Part shown: one piece after another, positions 35,713-44,801 of the stretch
How positions within the stretch are numbered: the first letter of the stretch is position 1
Layout: each line of letters begins with the position of its first letter
NCBI RefSeq assembly: GCF_003025595.1
Contig: NZ_PYMI01000001.1
Location: forward strand, 1,286,438 to 1,350,437
Reading direction: 5' to 3'
DNA length: 64,000 nt
DNA from: Photobacterium ganghwense
Lineage (GTDB): Bacteria; Pseudomonadota; Gammaproteobacteria; Enterobacterales; Vibrionaceae
Notes under the pieces: generated by a model
The model's database searches: none
Told to the model about the DNA's origin: nothing
Seen by the model: only the letters and a program-made list of their open reading frames with translations
Program-made: the position numbers and the translations under genes

Positions 35713-36900
35713 TTATTTTACGGTAACACGGGCAAATTTACGCTTGCCGACCTGGTATACGTTCGTACCAGCCGCTGGAACCAGCTTGGTATCATCCAGC
35801 TTTTCACCGTCGATCTTCACCGCGCCCTGACGAATCATACGCAGTGCGTCAGACGTTGAATTCACCAGATCAGCGTCTTTCAGCAGGTTAGAAATGGCAA
35901 TTCCGGCTTCAAACTCGAATTCCGGCATTTCATCTGGCATTGCACCTTTCTGGAAGCGGTTGATGAACTCCTGCTCTGCCGCGTCAGCATCCGCTTCAGA
36001 GTGGAAACGAGCGATGATTTCTTTCGCCAGCAGAATTTTCACATCACGAGGGTTCTTACCTGCTGCGATGTCTGCTTTGAACTGCTCGATTTCTTCCAGC
36101 GGACGGAAAGACAGCAGCTCGTAGTAGTTCCACATCAGGTCATCAGAAATCGACATGATCTTACCGAACATTTCGCTTGGCGCATCAGCCACACCGATGT
36201 AGTTGTTAGCCGACTTAGACATTTTCTTCACGCCGTCCAGACCGACCAGCAGTGGCAGCGTCAGTACAACCTGTGGTTTCTGACCGTTGGCTTTTTGCAG
36301 CTCACGGCCCATCAGCAGGTTGAATTTCTGGTCGGTACCGCCCAGCTCAACGTCAGTGTGCATCGCCACCGAGTCATAGCCCTGCAGCAGCGGGTACATG
36401 AATTCGTGAATAGCGATTGGACGGCCTTCCGTGTAACGTTTTTTGAAGTCGTCACGCTCTAGCATGCGAGCAACCGTCTGGTTAGCCGCCAGACGAATCA
36501 TGCCTTCTGCGCCCAGCTCGGACAGCCAGGTCGAGTTGAACTCAATCTTGGTTTTCGCCGGATCCAGGATTTTGAACACCTGCTCTTTGTACGTTTCAGC
36601 ATTACGCAGTACGTCTTCGCGTGTCAGCGGCGGACGCGTGGTGTTTTTGCCGGTTGGATCGCCGACCATCCCGGTGAAGTCACCGATCAGAAACGTCACA
36701 TCATGGCCCAGTTCCTGGAACGTACGTAGCTTGTTCAGAATAACAGTGTGGCCCAGGTGAATATCCGGTGCTGTCGGATCGGCACCCAGCTTGATGCGCA
36801 GTGGACGGTTTTCTTTCAGCTTGGCAATCAGCTCTTCTTCCGGAATCAGCTCATCAACACCACGCTTAATTTCAGCTAATGCTTGTTCAATACTGGCCAT
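35713..36900 (-). CDS. tyrS: Tyrosyl-tRNA synthetase
   Basis: Class I tyrosyl-tRNA synthetase of 395 residues, of the subtype with a short C-terminal S4-like domain. The ATP-binding motifs are DIHLGH (HIGH type, about residue 44) and KKMSKS (about 230). The tyrosine pocket shows GGTDQKFN. The S4 domain covers the last 60 residues ([14 protein letters not shown]). The ATG at 36900 follows GGGAGCG and begins [14 protein letters not shown]; a 15-codon upstream extension is not expected. It is divergent from the M23 peptidase gene. Confidence 0.96.
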   Translation of the reverse strand: MASIEQALAEIKRGVDELIPEEELIAKLKENRPLRIKLGADPTAPDIHLGHTVILNKLRTFQELGHDVTFLIGDFTGMVGDPTGKNTTRPPLTREDVLRNAETYKEQVFKILDPAKTKIEFNSTWLSELGAEGMIRLAANQTVARMLERDDFKKRYTEGRPIAIHEFMYPLLQGYDSVAMHTDVELGGTDQKFNLLMGRELQKANGQKPQVVLTLPLLVGLDGVKKMSKSANNYIGVADAPSEMFGKIMSISDDLMWNYYELLSFRPLEEIEQFKADIAAGKNPRDVKILLAKEIIARFHSEADADAAEQEFINRFQKGAMPDEMPEFEFEAGIAISNLLKDADLVNSTSDALRMIRQGAVKIDGEKLDDTKLVPAAGTNVYQVGKRKFARVTVK

Positions 36901-37027
36901 TCTTGTTCGCTCCCACAGAATTGGCAAAAAAGTAATAATCGTCAATATTACTTGAATAGCGATGTTTTTTGAAACCAGTTAGACTACAGGTTGATTTATT
37001 TTTTCCTAATACACAAAAAAATCACTA

Positions 37028-38347
37028 ATGCTATTAACGATACTGCGCCGGCTGCCAAGGATGCACCAAGTCTCAATCACAGTGATTACCCTGTTTATGG
37101 GGTTGTTGCTGTTGTGGCCGGGCACCGAGGATAGCGCCCATCCGGAGCGAAAATTCGAACCCGGCAAACATTACCCGCTGGCTCTGGATCTGAACATCAC
37201 CCAGCTTCGACCGATGGCCGGGGAAGAAAAACCGGCAATTCCGGCTTTGCGCTGGAAAGAGTATAAGGTAAAGCCGGGTGAAAGCCTGGCCGTGGTGTTT
37301 GATAAAGTCGGCCTCTCTCCTCTGGATCTCTACCAACTCGTCAACGCTGATGAAGGCACCAAAGAGCTCGCCAACCTGCGTCCCGGTGAAACCCTTCGCT
37401 TCGGGTTTGATGAAAAAAACCAGTTAGTTCAGCTTGTTCAGCCACAAAGCGCGACAGAACGCCTGATCGTCACGCGCACGGCTGACAGCTTCTACTCCGC
37501 CAAAGAAAGCAAACAAGTCGACATCCAGCTTAATTACGCCCAGGCTATTATCACTTCCAGCTTCTGGAACGCCGCCGACAAAGCCGGACTGACCGCCAAC
37601 CAGATCATGGAACTGGCTGGCATTTTTGGCTGGGATATCGACTTTGCCCTCGACATTCGGGCCGGAGACAGTTTTTCCGTCCTGTTTGAAGAAAAGCTGG
37701 TGGAAGGCGAACCCATTGGCCGCGGCGATATTCTGGCAGCCACCTTCACCAACTTAGGCCAGACTTTTACCGCCGTGCGTAGTGAAGACGGTAAATACTA
37801 TGATGCAGAAGGACGCGCCATGCGTAAGGCCTTCCTGCGCTCGCCGATAAACTTCCGCTACGTCAGCTCCAACTTCAACCCTCGTCGCCTTCACCCGGTC
37901 ACCGGACAAGTGAAAGCACACCGTGGAACTGACTATGTCGCGCCGGTCGGCACCCCAATCTGGGCCGCCGGTGACGGAGTGGTCATGAAATCCGGCTATA
38001 ACCAGTTTAACGGCAACTATGTCTTTATCCGCCACAGTTCCACCTACATCACCAAATACCTGCACATGACCAAGCGCAAGGTCAAAACCGGCGATCGGGT
38101 CAAACAGGGAGAAGTCGTCGGGACTCTCGGCGGCACCGGTCGGGTTACCGGCCCACACCTGCATTATGAGTTCCTGGTCAACGGCGTGCACAAAAATCCG
38201 CGCACGGTGGATCTGCCGCAGGCCCGCTCGCTGAGCGGCAAAGAGAAAACCCGCTTCAAAGCGCACGCCCGCGAGCGAATGGCGCAACTGAACCAGTTCA
38301 GCCAGTTCATTGCAGATAACAGCCCGCTACTGACAAACCGCAGTTAA
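37028..38347 (+). CDS. M23 family murein DD-endopeptidase
   Basis: Peptidoglycan hydrolase of 439 residues, MepM/Shy type, which cleaves D-Ala-mDAP crosslinks to let the sacculus grow. An N-terminal membrane anchor is at about 14-32. A LysM/OapA-like domain begins at YKVKPGESLAVVF, and the LytM domain holds the zinc ligands His298 and Asp302 (HRGTD) and His379 in HLHYE, with His377. All are present, so it should be active. It resembles the Vibrio Shy endopeptidases, one of which is next to tyrS in V. cholerae as far as I recall. No ribosome-binding site is clear at 37028. Confidence 0.9.
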   Translation: MLLTILRRLPRMHQVSITVITLFMGLLLLWPGTEDSAHPERKFEPGKHYPLALDLNITQLRPMAGEEKPAIPALRWKEYKVKPGESLAVVFDKVGLSPLDLYQLVNADEGTKELANLRPGETLRFGFDEKNQLVQLVQPQSATERLIVTRTADSFYSAKESKQVDIQLNYAQAIITSSFWNAADKAGLTANQIMELAGIFGWDIDFALDIRAGDSFSVLFEEKLVEGEPIGRGDILAATFTNLGQTFTAVRSEDGKYYDAEGRAMRKAFLRSPINFRYVSSNFNPRRLHPVTGQVKAHRGTDYVAPVGTPIWAAGDGVVMKSGYNQFNGNYVFIRHSSTYITKYLHMTKRKVKTGDRVKQGEVVGTLGGTGRVTGPHLHYEFLVNGVHKNPRTVDLPQARSLSGKEKTRFKAHARERMAQLNQFSQFIADNSPLLTNRS

Positions 38348-38437
38348 GCGGTCCAAACCAGCGCGCCCCAAACACAGCCCCTAGACCAGGGCATTCCCAG
38401 ATATGCAGCCCGGCGCCACAGGGCGCTTCCCGGACAT

Positions 38438-38470
38438 AAAAAAACCGCAACATCAGGTTGCGGTTTTTTT
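38438..38470. terminator. Bidirectional terminator between the M23 gene and erpA
   Basis: AAAACCGCAAC pairs with GTTGCGGTTTT around a five-base loop, with A-runs and T-runs outside. Confidence 0.92.
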
Positions 38471-38496
38471 TGTCTCGCGCAGGGCGCACAGTCAGC

Positions 38497-38838
38497 TTAC
38501 ACGCTGAATGATGCCCCACAACCACAAGTCGTGGTCGCATTCGGGTTGTTCACAAAGAAGCGTGAACCTTCCAAACCTTCGGTATAGTCAACAATGCCGC
38601 CGATCAGGTACTGCAGACTCATAGGGTCAACGACCAAGGTTACGCCACTGTTTTCGATGGTGAAATCACCTTCATTCACTTTTTCGTCAAAGGTGAACCC
38701 GTACTGGAAACCGCTACAACCACCACCAGTGATGTAAACACGCAGTTTCAGATTCGGGTTTTCTTCTTCGGCGATCAACGATTTGACTTTATTCGCTGCA
38801 ACATCGGAAAAACTCAGCGGCAAATTAGCATCGCTCAT
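38497..38838 (-). CDS. erpA: Iron-sulfur cluster insertion protein ErpA
   Basis: A-type carrier of 113 residues that delivers Fe-S clusters to target proteins such as IspG and respiratory enzymes. The three cluster-binding cysteines are in [10 protein letters not shown] and the C-terminal CGCGASF. It has its own promoter just inside the end of clcA, overlapped by a near-perfect IscR site at 38882-38906. The neighbourhood hemL-clcA-erpA is as in E. coli. Confidence 0.97.
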   Translation of the reverse strand: MSDANLPLSFSDVAANKVKSLIAEEENPNLKLRVYITGGGCSGFQYGFTFDEKVNEGDFTIENSGVTLVVDPMSLQYLIGGIVDYTEGLEGSRFFVNNPNATTTCGCGASFSV

Positions 38839-38873
38839 TCAAAACCTCTCAAATACACTCGGTCATTGCGTTG

Positions 38874-38906
38874 ATTATCTAATACCTGACTATCTCGTTC
38901 AAGTAT
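38874..38906 (-). promoter_or_regulatory. erpA promoter with overlapping type 1 IscR operator
   Basis: On the - strand, the -35 TTGAAC (38897-38902) and -10 GATAAT (38874-38879) are exactly 17 bases apart. The 25 bases 38882-38906 match the type 1 IscR consensus ATASYYGACT...AGTCRRSTAT at 22 positions, with TAGTCAGGTAT intact in the right half. The operator covers the -35 and the spacer, so [2Fe-2S]-IscR would block polymerase. It also spans the clcA stop codon. Confidence 0.82.
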
Positions 38907-40302
38907 TGACCACCTCTGAGGACGACTGCTGGGCCATTTTTTCTTTCGCAATGGTACGATGCAGCAGTTGCGAGTAAATAGGCTGTCCACCCAGAACCTG
39001 CGCCAGCATGGTCGCGCCCAGGGTCGTAATAATCAGCGGCAGGATCAGATGATAGTTGTTCGTCATCTCAATCACCAGCAATATACCGGTAATCGGTGCC
39101 CGCACCGTCGCGGCGAACAGCGCTCCCATTCCGGCAATCGCAAACATTCCGGCGTCCAGCCCCATATCCGGAAAAAGGTGTTGCGCCACGGCACCGAAGA
39201 ACGTGCCGAATAAGGTCCCCAGAGCCAACATCGGGGCAAAAATACCACCGGGCGCGCCAGAGCCAAAACACAACAGGGTTGTCGCTACCCGCGCCACAAA
39301 AAGCAGAAACAGCAGCCCGACCCCGTACTCGCCCTGGGTCGCACTCGGAATCAGGCCGATCCCACCGCCGGTCAGCTCCGGCAAATAGAGCAGCAACAAG
39401 CCAAAACAGCCGCCTAATAAGGTACCGGTCAGCAGGTAACGGCGCCGCTCGTTACGGTGAACCCTGACGAACAAATCCTGCGCCAGCGTGATCAGGCGGT
39501 TAAAAATCACGCCGAAAATACCAAACAGCATCCCGAGGATCAGAAACAGCCACAGCGAATGCAAGTGCGGCGCGGCATATTGCGGCATGGTGATCACTGC
39601 GTTCTGGCCGGCGATACTGCGAAAGACGATATTGGCCACAACCGCTGAAATCATCACGCATTTTATCGAGATCAGGCTGTAACGAAACTGCGGCCGCATC
39701 TCCTCAACCACAAACATGATACCGGCCAGCGGAGCATTGAACGCTGCGGCCAGCCCGCCAGCTGCCCCGGACGCCAGCAACGCATGACGGCCTTCTTTGT
39801 CTTTCAGGCGGAACAGGTCGGAGACCATGCGCCCGATATTGCCGCCCATCTGCACCGAGGGGCCTTCCCGCCCCAGAACCATGCCGGAGCCCAGCGCCCC
39901 CAGCCCGCCGATAAATTTGACCGGCAGCACCCGCCACCAGCGTACCGGACGGATATCATCCATCGCCCCTTCAATTTCCGGGATCCCGGAGCCTGCCGCC
40001 TCGGGCGCAAATCGGCTGACCAAGTAATAACCGACCAGCGCCAGCCCGGCACTGATCAGAAACGCCGACAACCACAGCGGCAACACATTGCTGATTTCAT
40101 TGCGCAGCCATTCGGTGCGCTGCTCCGAGACCCAATGCACCGAGATTTCAAACAGCGTTGACAGCAACCCGGCTCCCAGTCCGACCAGCGCCGACAGAAA
40201 CAGAACTGAAATCGGGGTTTTATCGCGGGAAAGAAAGCGCCGTACCAGCCCGCTGGGCTGCAGTCGTTCAGGCGCAGGAGTGCCTTGGTTTGTATCCGTC
40301 AT
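38899..40302 (-). CDS. clcA: H+/Cl- exchange transporter ClcA
   Basis: CLC-type antiporter of 467 residues, exporting protons in exchange for chloride and helping survival under extreme acid stress. Selectivity-filter motifs are all present: [16 protein letters not shown] with the gating glutamate (residue 146, E. coli Glu148), the proton glutamate in [13 protein letters not shown], and [11 protein letters not shown]. The ATG at 40302 gives the family start; the frame runs open for 68 more codons upstream without protein-like character. Confidence 0.95.
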   Translation of the reverse strand: MTDTNQGTPAPERLQPSGLVRRFLSRDKTPISVLFLSALVGLGAGLLSTLFEISVHWVSEQRTEWLRNEISNVLPLWLSAFLISAGLALVGYYLVSRFAPEAAGSGIPEIEGAMDDIRPVRWWRVLPVKFIGGLGALGSGMVLGREGPSVQMGGNIGRMVSDLFRLKDKEGRHALLASGAAGGLAAAFNAPLAGIMFVVEEMRPQFRYSLISIKCVMISAVVANIVFRSIAGQNAVITMPQYAAPHLHSLWLFLILGMLFGIFGVIFNRLITLAQDLFVRVHRNERRRYLLTGTLLGGCFGLLLLYLPELTGGGIGLIPSATQGEYGVGLLFLLFVARVATTLLCFGSGAPGGIFAPMLALGTLFGTFFGAVAQHLFPDMGLDAGMFAIAGMGALFAATVRAPITGILLVIEMTNNYHLILPLIITTLGATMLAQVLGGQPIYSQLLHRTIAKEKMAQQSSSEVVNT

Positions 40303-40491
40303 TGAACTCGCCGTATGTCGATGATATCCCGTGGAACCGGGGCAAAAAGAAAGGGACGCGAAGCGTCTTACCAAGGATAGTCGACCCGCTCTGGTTTTTA
40401 CATCGGCATTCTTGAAAACTAGCTTTTCATTGCTGCACGCAATTTTCCGCGCTAAGAGGTTGAGCTGACGCAGAGTTCCCCCGCCGGGAAA

Positions 40492-40520
40492 TTGAAAGCC
40501 CCCCACCGCCTAGGTACAAT
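40492..40520 (+). promoter_or_regulatory. hemL promoter
   Basis: TTGAAA (40492-40497) and TACAAT (40515-40520) are separated by exactly 17 bases. The leader to the hemL ATG would be about 38 bases. Confidence 0.75.
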
Positions 40521-40564
40521 GCCGGGCAGTTCACATCGGACAATTATTCAAACAGGACAACCCT

Positions 40565-41860
40565 ATGAGCAAATCAGCTGATTTATTTGCCAAAGCGCAA
40601 CAAACAATCCCAGGTGGGGTTAACTCTCCGGTACGTGCTTTCACCGGTGTCGGCGGTACTCCGCTCTTTATCGAACGAGCAGACGGCGCGTATATCTTTG
40701 ATGCAGACGGCAAAGCCTACATTGATTACGTGGGCTCATGGGGTCCGATGATTCTGGGCCACAACCACGTGGCAATCCGCGATGCCGTTATTGAAGCGGC
40801 TCAGCGCGGCCTGAGCTTCGGTGCGCCGACAGAAATGGAAATCACCATGGCTGAGCTGGTGTCGAAGCTGGTGCCGTCAATGGAAATGGTTCGTATGGTC
40901 AGCTCTGGTACCGAAGCCACCATGAGCGCCATTCGTCTGGCTCGTGGCTACACCAACCGCGACAAAATCATCAAGTTTGAAGGCTGCTACCACGGCCACG
41001 CCGACTGCCTGCTGGTGAAAGCCGGTTCTGGCGCCCTGACGCTGGGCCAGCCAAGCTCACCAGGTGTACCGGCAGATTTTGCCAAGCACACTCTGACCTG
41101 TACCTTCAACGATCTGGACTCAGTTCGTGAAGCCTTTGTTGAGCACCCAGAGCAGATCGCCTGTATCATCGTTGAGCCAGTAGCCGGCAACATGAACTGC
41201 ATCCCACCGGTTGCTGGCTTCCTGGAAGGCCTGCGTGAGATCTGTGACGAATTTGGCGCCCTGCTGATTCTGGATGAAGTGATGACCGGTTTCCGTGTTT
41301 CACACGGCGGGGCACAGGGTTACTACAACATCAAACCTGACCTGACAACGCTGGGTAAAGTGATCGGCGGCGGGATGCCGGTAGGTGCCTTCGGTGGCCG
41401 TCGTGATGTGATGGAATACATTGCGCCAACCGGTCCGGTTTACCAAGCGGGTACCCTGTCCGGTAACCCAGTAGCCATGGCAGCCGGCCACGCCTGTCTG
41501 AGCGTTCTGACTCAGCCTGGCAATGAGCAGCGTCTGGCTCACACCACTCAGCGTCTGGCAGAAGGCTTCCAGGCTCTGGCTGACAAATACGGCATCCCAC
41601 TGAAAACCCATCAGGTCGGCGCCATGTTCGGTTTCTTCTTCACTGACCAAGAAACGGTTAACTGCTACGGCGATGTGGCGAAGTGTGATATCGAACGCTT
41701 CAAGCGCTTCTTCAACCTGATGCTGGAAAAGGGCGTTTACCTGGCTCCGTCCGCCTACGAAGCCTGCTTTACCTCTCTGGCGCACGGTGACAAAGAGATT
41801 GAAGCCACGCTGGACGCTGCAGAATTCGCGTTTGCCAAACTGGCAGAAGAAGCGGCGTAA
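40565..41860 (+). CDS. hemL: Glutamate-1-semialdehyde 2,1-aminomutase
   Basis: PLP enzyme of 431 residues converting glutamate-1-semialdehyde to 5-aminolevulinate, the committed precursor of heme, siroheme and the corrin ring. The PLP lysine is Lys265 in [17 protein letters not shown]. Other landmarks are the start [20 protein letters not shown], the pyridine-binding [10 protein letters not shown] and [24 protein letters not shown] precedes the start. Confidence 0.97.
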   Translation: MSKSADLFAKAQQTIPGGVNSPVRAFTGVGGTPLFIERADGAYIFDADGKAYIDYVGSWGPMILGHNHVAIRDAVIEAAQRGLSFGAPTEMEITMAELVSKLVPSMEMVRMVSSGTEATMSAIRLARGYTNRDKIIKFEGCYHGHADCLLVKAGSGALTLGQPSSPGVPADFAKHTLTCTFNDLDSVREAFVEHPEQIACIIVEPVAGNMNCIPPVAGFLEGLREICDEFGALLILDEVMTGFRVSHGGAQGYYNIKPDLTTLGKVIGGGMPVGAFGGRRDVMEYIAPTGPVYQAGTLSGNPVAMAAGHACLSVLTQPGNEQRLAHTTQRLAEGFQALADKYGIPLKTHQVGAMFGFFFTDQETVNCYGDVAKCDIERFKRFFNLMLEKGVYLAPSAYEACFTSLAHGDKEIEATLDAAEFAFAKLAEEAA

Positions 41861-41878
41861 TTCGCATCGTCCAACCCT

Positions 41879-41905
41879 ACAATGCCGCTCAACGAGCGGC
41901 ATTGT
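41879..41905. terminator. Stable hairpin after hemL
   Basis: ACAATGCCGCTC and GAGCGGCATTGT form a perfect 12-bp stem with a three-base loop. No T-run follows on the + strand. It separates hemL from the convergent 35-residue gene and may stop readthrough or stabilise the hemL mRNA end. Confidence 0.6.
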
Positions 41906-41987
41906 ACTATCTGCAAGTCGCCGTTTTCAGCCCGAAAGCGTGCTAGGGTTGCCAGGCTGAGTTTTATATCTGGATATGGAGAACAAC

Positions 41988-42095
41988 CTATTGCCAGAAC
42001 AGCACAGTCAGAACCGCTATCCCCAAAACCACCCACAGTGCCAGTGGCACCCGGCGCTTTTTCTTTTCATCGCATCCGCAATCACAGCACCCCAT
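41988..42095 (-). CDS. Small cysteine-rich single-pass membrane protein
   Basis: A 35-residue protein not covered by usual length cutoffs. It begins MGCCDCGCDEKKKRR, with four cysteines in the first eight residues, followed by a single hydrophobic helix of about 18 residues (from VPLALWVVLGIAV on) ending in Trp-Gln. AAGGAGT lies six bases before the ATG, an excellent ribosome-binding site. By the positive-inside rule the Cys- and Lys-rich end is cytoplasmic; the cysteines could bind a metal or carry lipid. The opposite strand has a 46-codon frame here that lacks these features. Function unknown. Confidence 0.7.
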   Translation of the reverse strand: MGCCDCGCDEKKKRRVPLALWVVLGIAVLTVLFWQ

Positions 42096-42216
42096 CGCAA
42101 ACTCCTTAATATTTCCTGAACAGGCTACATTGATAATTGCCACACCTGACCGGTGATGCAATCATAAGTACCACAAAACAGTATCATACAACACTGACCT
42201 TAATAAGGATTTGACC

Positions 42217-43302
42217 GTGCCGTCTTCCGTCAAAATCGAGTCCCGCCATTGGGTGCTCATTGCGGCGCTTGCGCTTGCCGCCTACGCCAGTTACCAGCTG
42301 ATTGCGCCTTATCTCGGCCCCATCGTCATGGCCTTTATCATCTCGCTGTTGTTTTACCCGATCCACTGCCGGATCAGCCACCGACTGCCGACATTACCCA
42401 ATCTCTCAGCCGTGCTGTCCTGCACCCTGCTGACCTTTATGATCGTGATCCCGCTGCTGGTGGTCTTCAGCTCTATCATTCATCAGGGCTCAACGTTTTC
42501 CCGCGACAGCTACAACTGGCTGACAACCGGGGGCGTCAAGGAGGTGCTGGGGCACCCGTATGTGGTCAAACTGATGGCACTGTTCGATAAATATCTGCCT
42601 TTTGAACCGCTGGATGCCCAGGAAATTGTCCGCAAAATCGCGGCAACAGCCTCTAAATTTGGCGCCCAACTGCTGAACACCAGCGCCAAGCTGCTCGGGG
42701 ATGCCACTAACTTTCTGATCAACTTCATGCTGATGCTGTTTGTGCTGTTCTTCCTGCTGCGGGATCATGACCGCATCGTCGCCACGATCCGCCATGTATT
42801 GCCGCTCTCCCGCAGCCAGGAAGACGCCGTACTGAACGAAGTCGAGCAAGTGGCCAAATCGGCAGTACTGGGCTCTTTCCTGACGGCACTGGCACAAGGC
42901 GCAGCAGGTGGCTTTGCCATGTGGCTGGCTGGATTCCCAGGGCTGTTCTGGGGCTCAATGATGGCATTTGCCTCGCTGATCCCAGTGGTCGGCACCGCGC
43001 TGATCTGGATCCCGGCGACCCTGTATCTTCTGCTCGTCGGTCAATGGGAATGGGCTCTGTTCCTGGCCATCTGGTGTGCCGTCGTGGTGGGCTCCATCGA
43101 TAACTTCCTGCGGCCAATGCTGATGCAAGGCAGCTCAGGCATGAGCACTTTGCTGATCTTTTTCTCAATCATCGGCGGGTTGAACGTCTTCGGACTGATC
43201 GGCCTGATTTACGGGCCAATTATTTTTGCCATCACTCTAGTGCTATTCAAACTGTATGAAGTGGAATTCAAAGATTTCCTCCGTCATCAGGATGAGCACT
43301 GA
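42217..43302 (+). CDS. AI-2E family transporter (PerM/YdiK-like)
   Basis: Integral membrane protein of 361 residues in the AI-2E exporter superfamily, with about eight helices. Family features are the N-terminal helix pair LIAPYLGPIVMAFIISLLFYP across residues 25-45, the long amphipathic region (about 95-160), and the C-terminal SIDNFLRPMLMQGSSGM and GPIIFAI segments. The family name comes from E. coli TqsA, but many members export other substrates, so no substrate is assigned. GTG at 42217 is taken as the start because AAGGA lies seven bases before it; a TTG at 42211 is too close. Confidence 0.85.
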   Translation: MPSSVKIESRHWVLIAALALAAYASYQLIAPYLGPIVMAFIISLLFYPIHCRISHRLPTLPNLSAVLSCTLLTFMIVIPLLVVFSSIIHQGSTFSRDSYNWLTTGGVKEVLGHPYVVKLMALFDKYLPFEPLDAQEIVRKIAATASKFGAQLLNTSAKLLGDATNFLINFMLMLFVLFFLLRDHDRIVATIRHVLPLSRSQEDAVLNEVEQVAKSAVLGSFLTALAQGAAGGFAMWLAGFPGLFWGSMMAFASLIPVVGTALIWIPATLYLLLVGQWEWALFLAIWCAVVVGSIDNFLRPMLMQGSSGMSTLLIFFSIIGGLNVFGLIGLIYGPIIFAITLVLFKLYEVEFKDFLRHQDEH

Positions 43303-43464
43303 GTCAGGCGCCTCAGTTTTACCGCCGTCCCCGCACGGCTTATGCCCGGGGACACGGCACCTTGCCTAACATCAGCCGGACGGCCCCGCCCTCCGGCTTT
43401 TCTTATCCCTGAATTTATGGAACAATTCGCGCCCCATATTCCTGTCACCGTTTCTGAGGCCGAT

Positions 43465-44487
43465 ATGTCCTATAGTGCTGCAAGCCAAGTCGCTCTCCGC
43501 CAGATTGAGTTTTTTGAAAACCGCAATGTCCTGATTGCCGGTGAGCTGGCGGATGCGTTTCCGATTGAGCTGGCGCAAACCGCCGCCTCAGTCACAGTCT
43601 TTACCACCAACTACGGGTTCTACCGCTCTCTGGCTGCGCGCCCTCAGGTAACTGCCCATTTTGGTGCCGAATTTGACGGTGACGCCGCATCCATCGATAT
43701 GATCCTGCTTTACTGGCCGAAAGCCAAAGCGGAAGCGGAATACCTAATGGCCATGCTATTGGCGAAAGTGGCGCCGGGCACCGAGATTTGTGTGGTAGGA
43801 GAGAACCGCAGCGGCGTGCGCAGCGCCGAAAAAATGTTTGGCCCGTTTGGTCCACTGACCAAATACGACTCGGCCCGACGCTGCAGTTTTTACTGGGGTC
43901 GCTGTGACCACAATGCACCGGCGTTTGTCCTGCAGGACTGGTTCCGCAGCTACCCGCTGGAGCTGGGCGGACAAAGCCTGACGATCCGTTCGCTGCCAGG
44001 CGTTTTCAGCCACGGGGAGTTTGATAAAGGATCCGAACTTCTGTTGAACACTCTGCCGGCACTGCACGGCAAGGTACTGGACTTCGGTTGTGGTGCCGGT
44101 GTTATTGGTGCATTCATGAAAGCCAACCACCCGGACATTGACCTGGAGCTGTGTGACATCAGCGCGCTAGCCATCGCCTCAGCACAGGAAACCTTCCGTG
44201 TTAATCAGCTGGAAGCCCGTTTTACCGCGACGGATGTATACAGCGACCTTCAGGGTCACTACGATTTTCTGATCAGCAACCCGCCGTTTCACGCCGGCCT
44301 GAAAACCTTCTACGCCGCCACAGAAACCTTGATTGCTGAAGCCCCCCAGCACCTGACCACTGGTGGCGAGTTGATCATTGTCGCCAACAGCTTCCTGCGT
44401 TACCCGCCGCTGATCGAAGCCAGCCTGGGCCACTGTGAGCAGCCGGCCGGCAACAATAAATTCAACATTTACGCCGCGAAAAAATAG
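43465..44487 (+). CDS. rsmC: 16S rRNA (guanine-1207-N2)-methyltransferase
   Basis: RsmC, 340 residues, methylates G1207 of 16S rRNA using S-adenosylmethionine. It has the duplicated MTase fold: a degenerate N-terminal half (about 1-165, with GENRSGVRSAEKMF) and the catalytic half with the SAM loop VLDFGCGAGVIGAF and the base-flipping motif ISNPPFHAG. The start at 43465 (MSYSAASQVALRQ) has TGAGG seven bases upstream and matches homologue length; the frame is open 41 codons further. Confidence 0.93.
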   Translation: MSYSAASQVALRQIEFFENRNVLIAGELADAFPIELAQTAASVTVFTTNYGFYRSLAARPQVTAHFGAEFDGDAASIDMILLYWPKAKAEAEYLMAMLLAKVAPGTEICVVGENRSGVRSAEKMFGPFGPLTKYDSARRCSFYWGRCDHNAPAFVLQDWFRSYPLELGGQSLTIRSLPGVFSHGEFDKGSELLLNTLPALHGKVLDFGCGAGVIGAFMKANHPDIDLELCDISALAIASAQETFRVNQLEARFTATDVYSDLQGHYDFLISNPPFHAGLKTFYAATETLIAEAPQHLTTGGELIIVANSFLRYPPLIEASLGHCEQPAGNNKFNIYAAKK

Positions 44488-44801
44488 CGCAATGTTCTTT
44501 CGTTACCCGGTGAGTTTCACCGTCTCACCGGGTAAAAATACCGACAAATCCCGTCAATATGGGCAAAAAACAGCCCCTCCCAACCGTTAACTCCGTCAAT
44601 TCTGTGTGTCGCCACACGCTTCCCCGCCTGCTTTCTTGATAATGCAAAAAAACCACGTATAAGGTGACAGAAGATCCCATTTTTCGTGTTATGACGTAAA
44701 TTTCGTCAAAATAAGAGCATTTTTTCACTGTCACGCCAGTCAGCTTCTGCCAAAGAAGTCGGCTGCATTTAGAGTATTACAGGTAAATTTCAGGCACCGG
44801 A
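44488..44801. other. Intergenic region upstream of chiS
   Basis: It contains a strong hairpin at 44503-44535 and an imperfect dyad GTGTG-N4-CACAC near 44606. The rest is AT-rich and includes no obvious gene or consensus promoter. Confidence 0.5.
44503..44535 (+). terminator. Hairpin after rsmC
   Basis: TTACCCGGTGAG and CTCACCGGGTAA form a perfect 12-bp stem with a nine-base loop, 16 bases after the rsmC stop. It is followed by A rather than T, so termination efficiency is uncertain. Confidence 0.6.

Noticed and set aside
41976..42116. 46-codon + strand frame opposite the small membrane protein
   Set aside because: It lacks a ribosome-binding site and a sensible composition, whereas the - strand frame has both.
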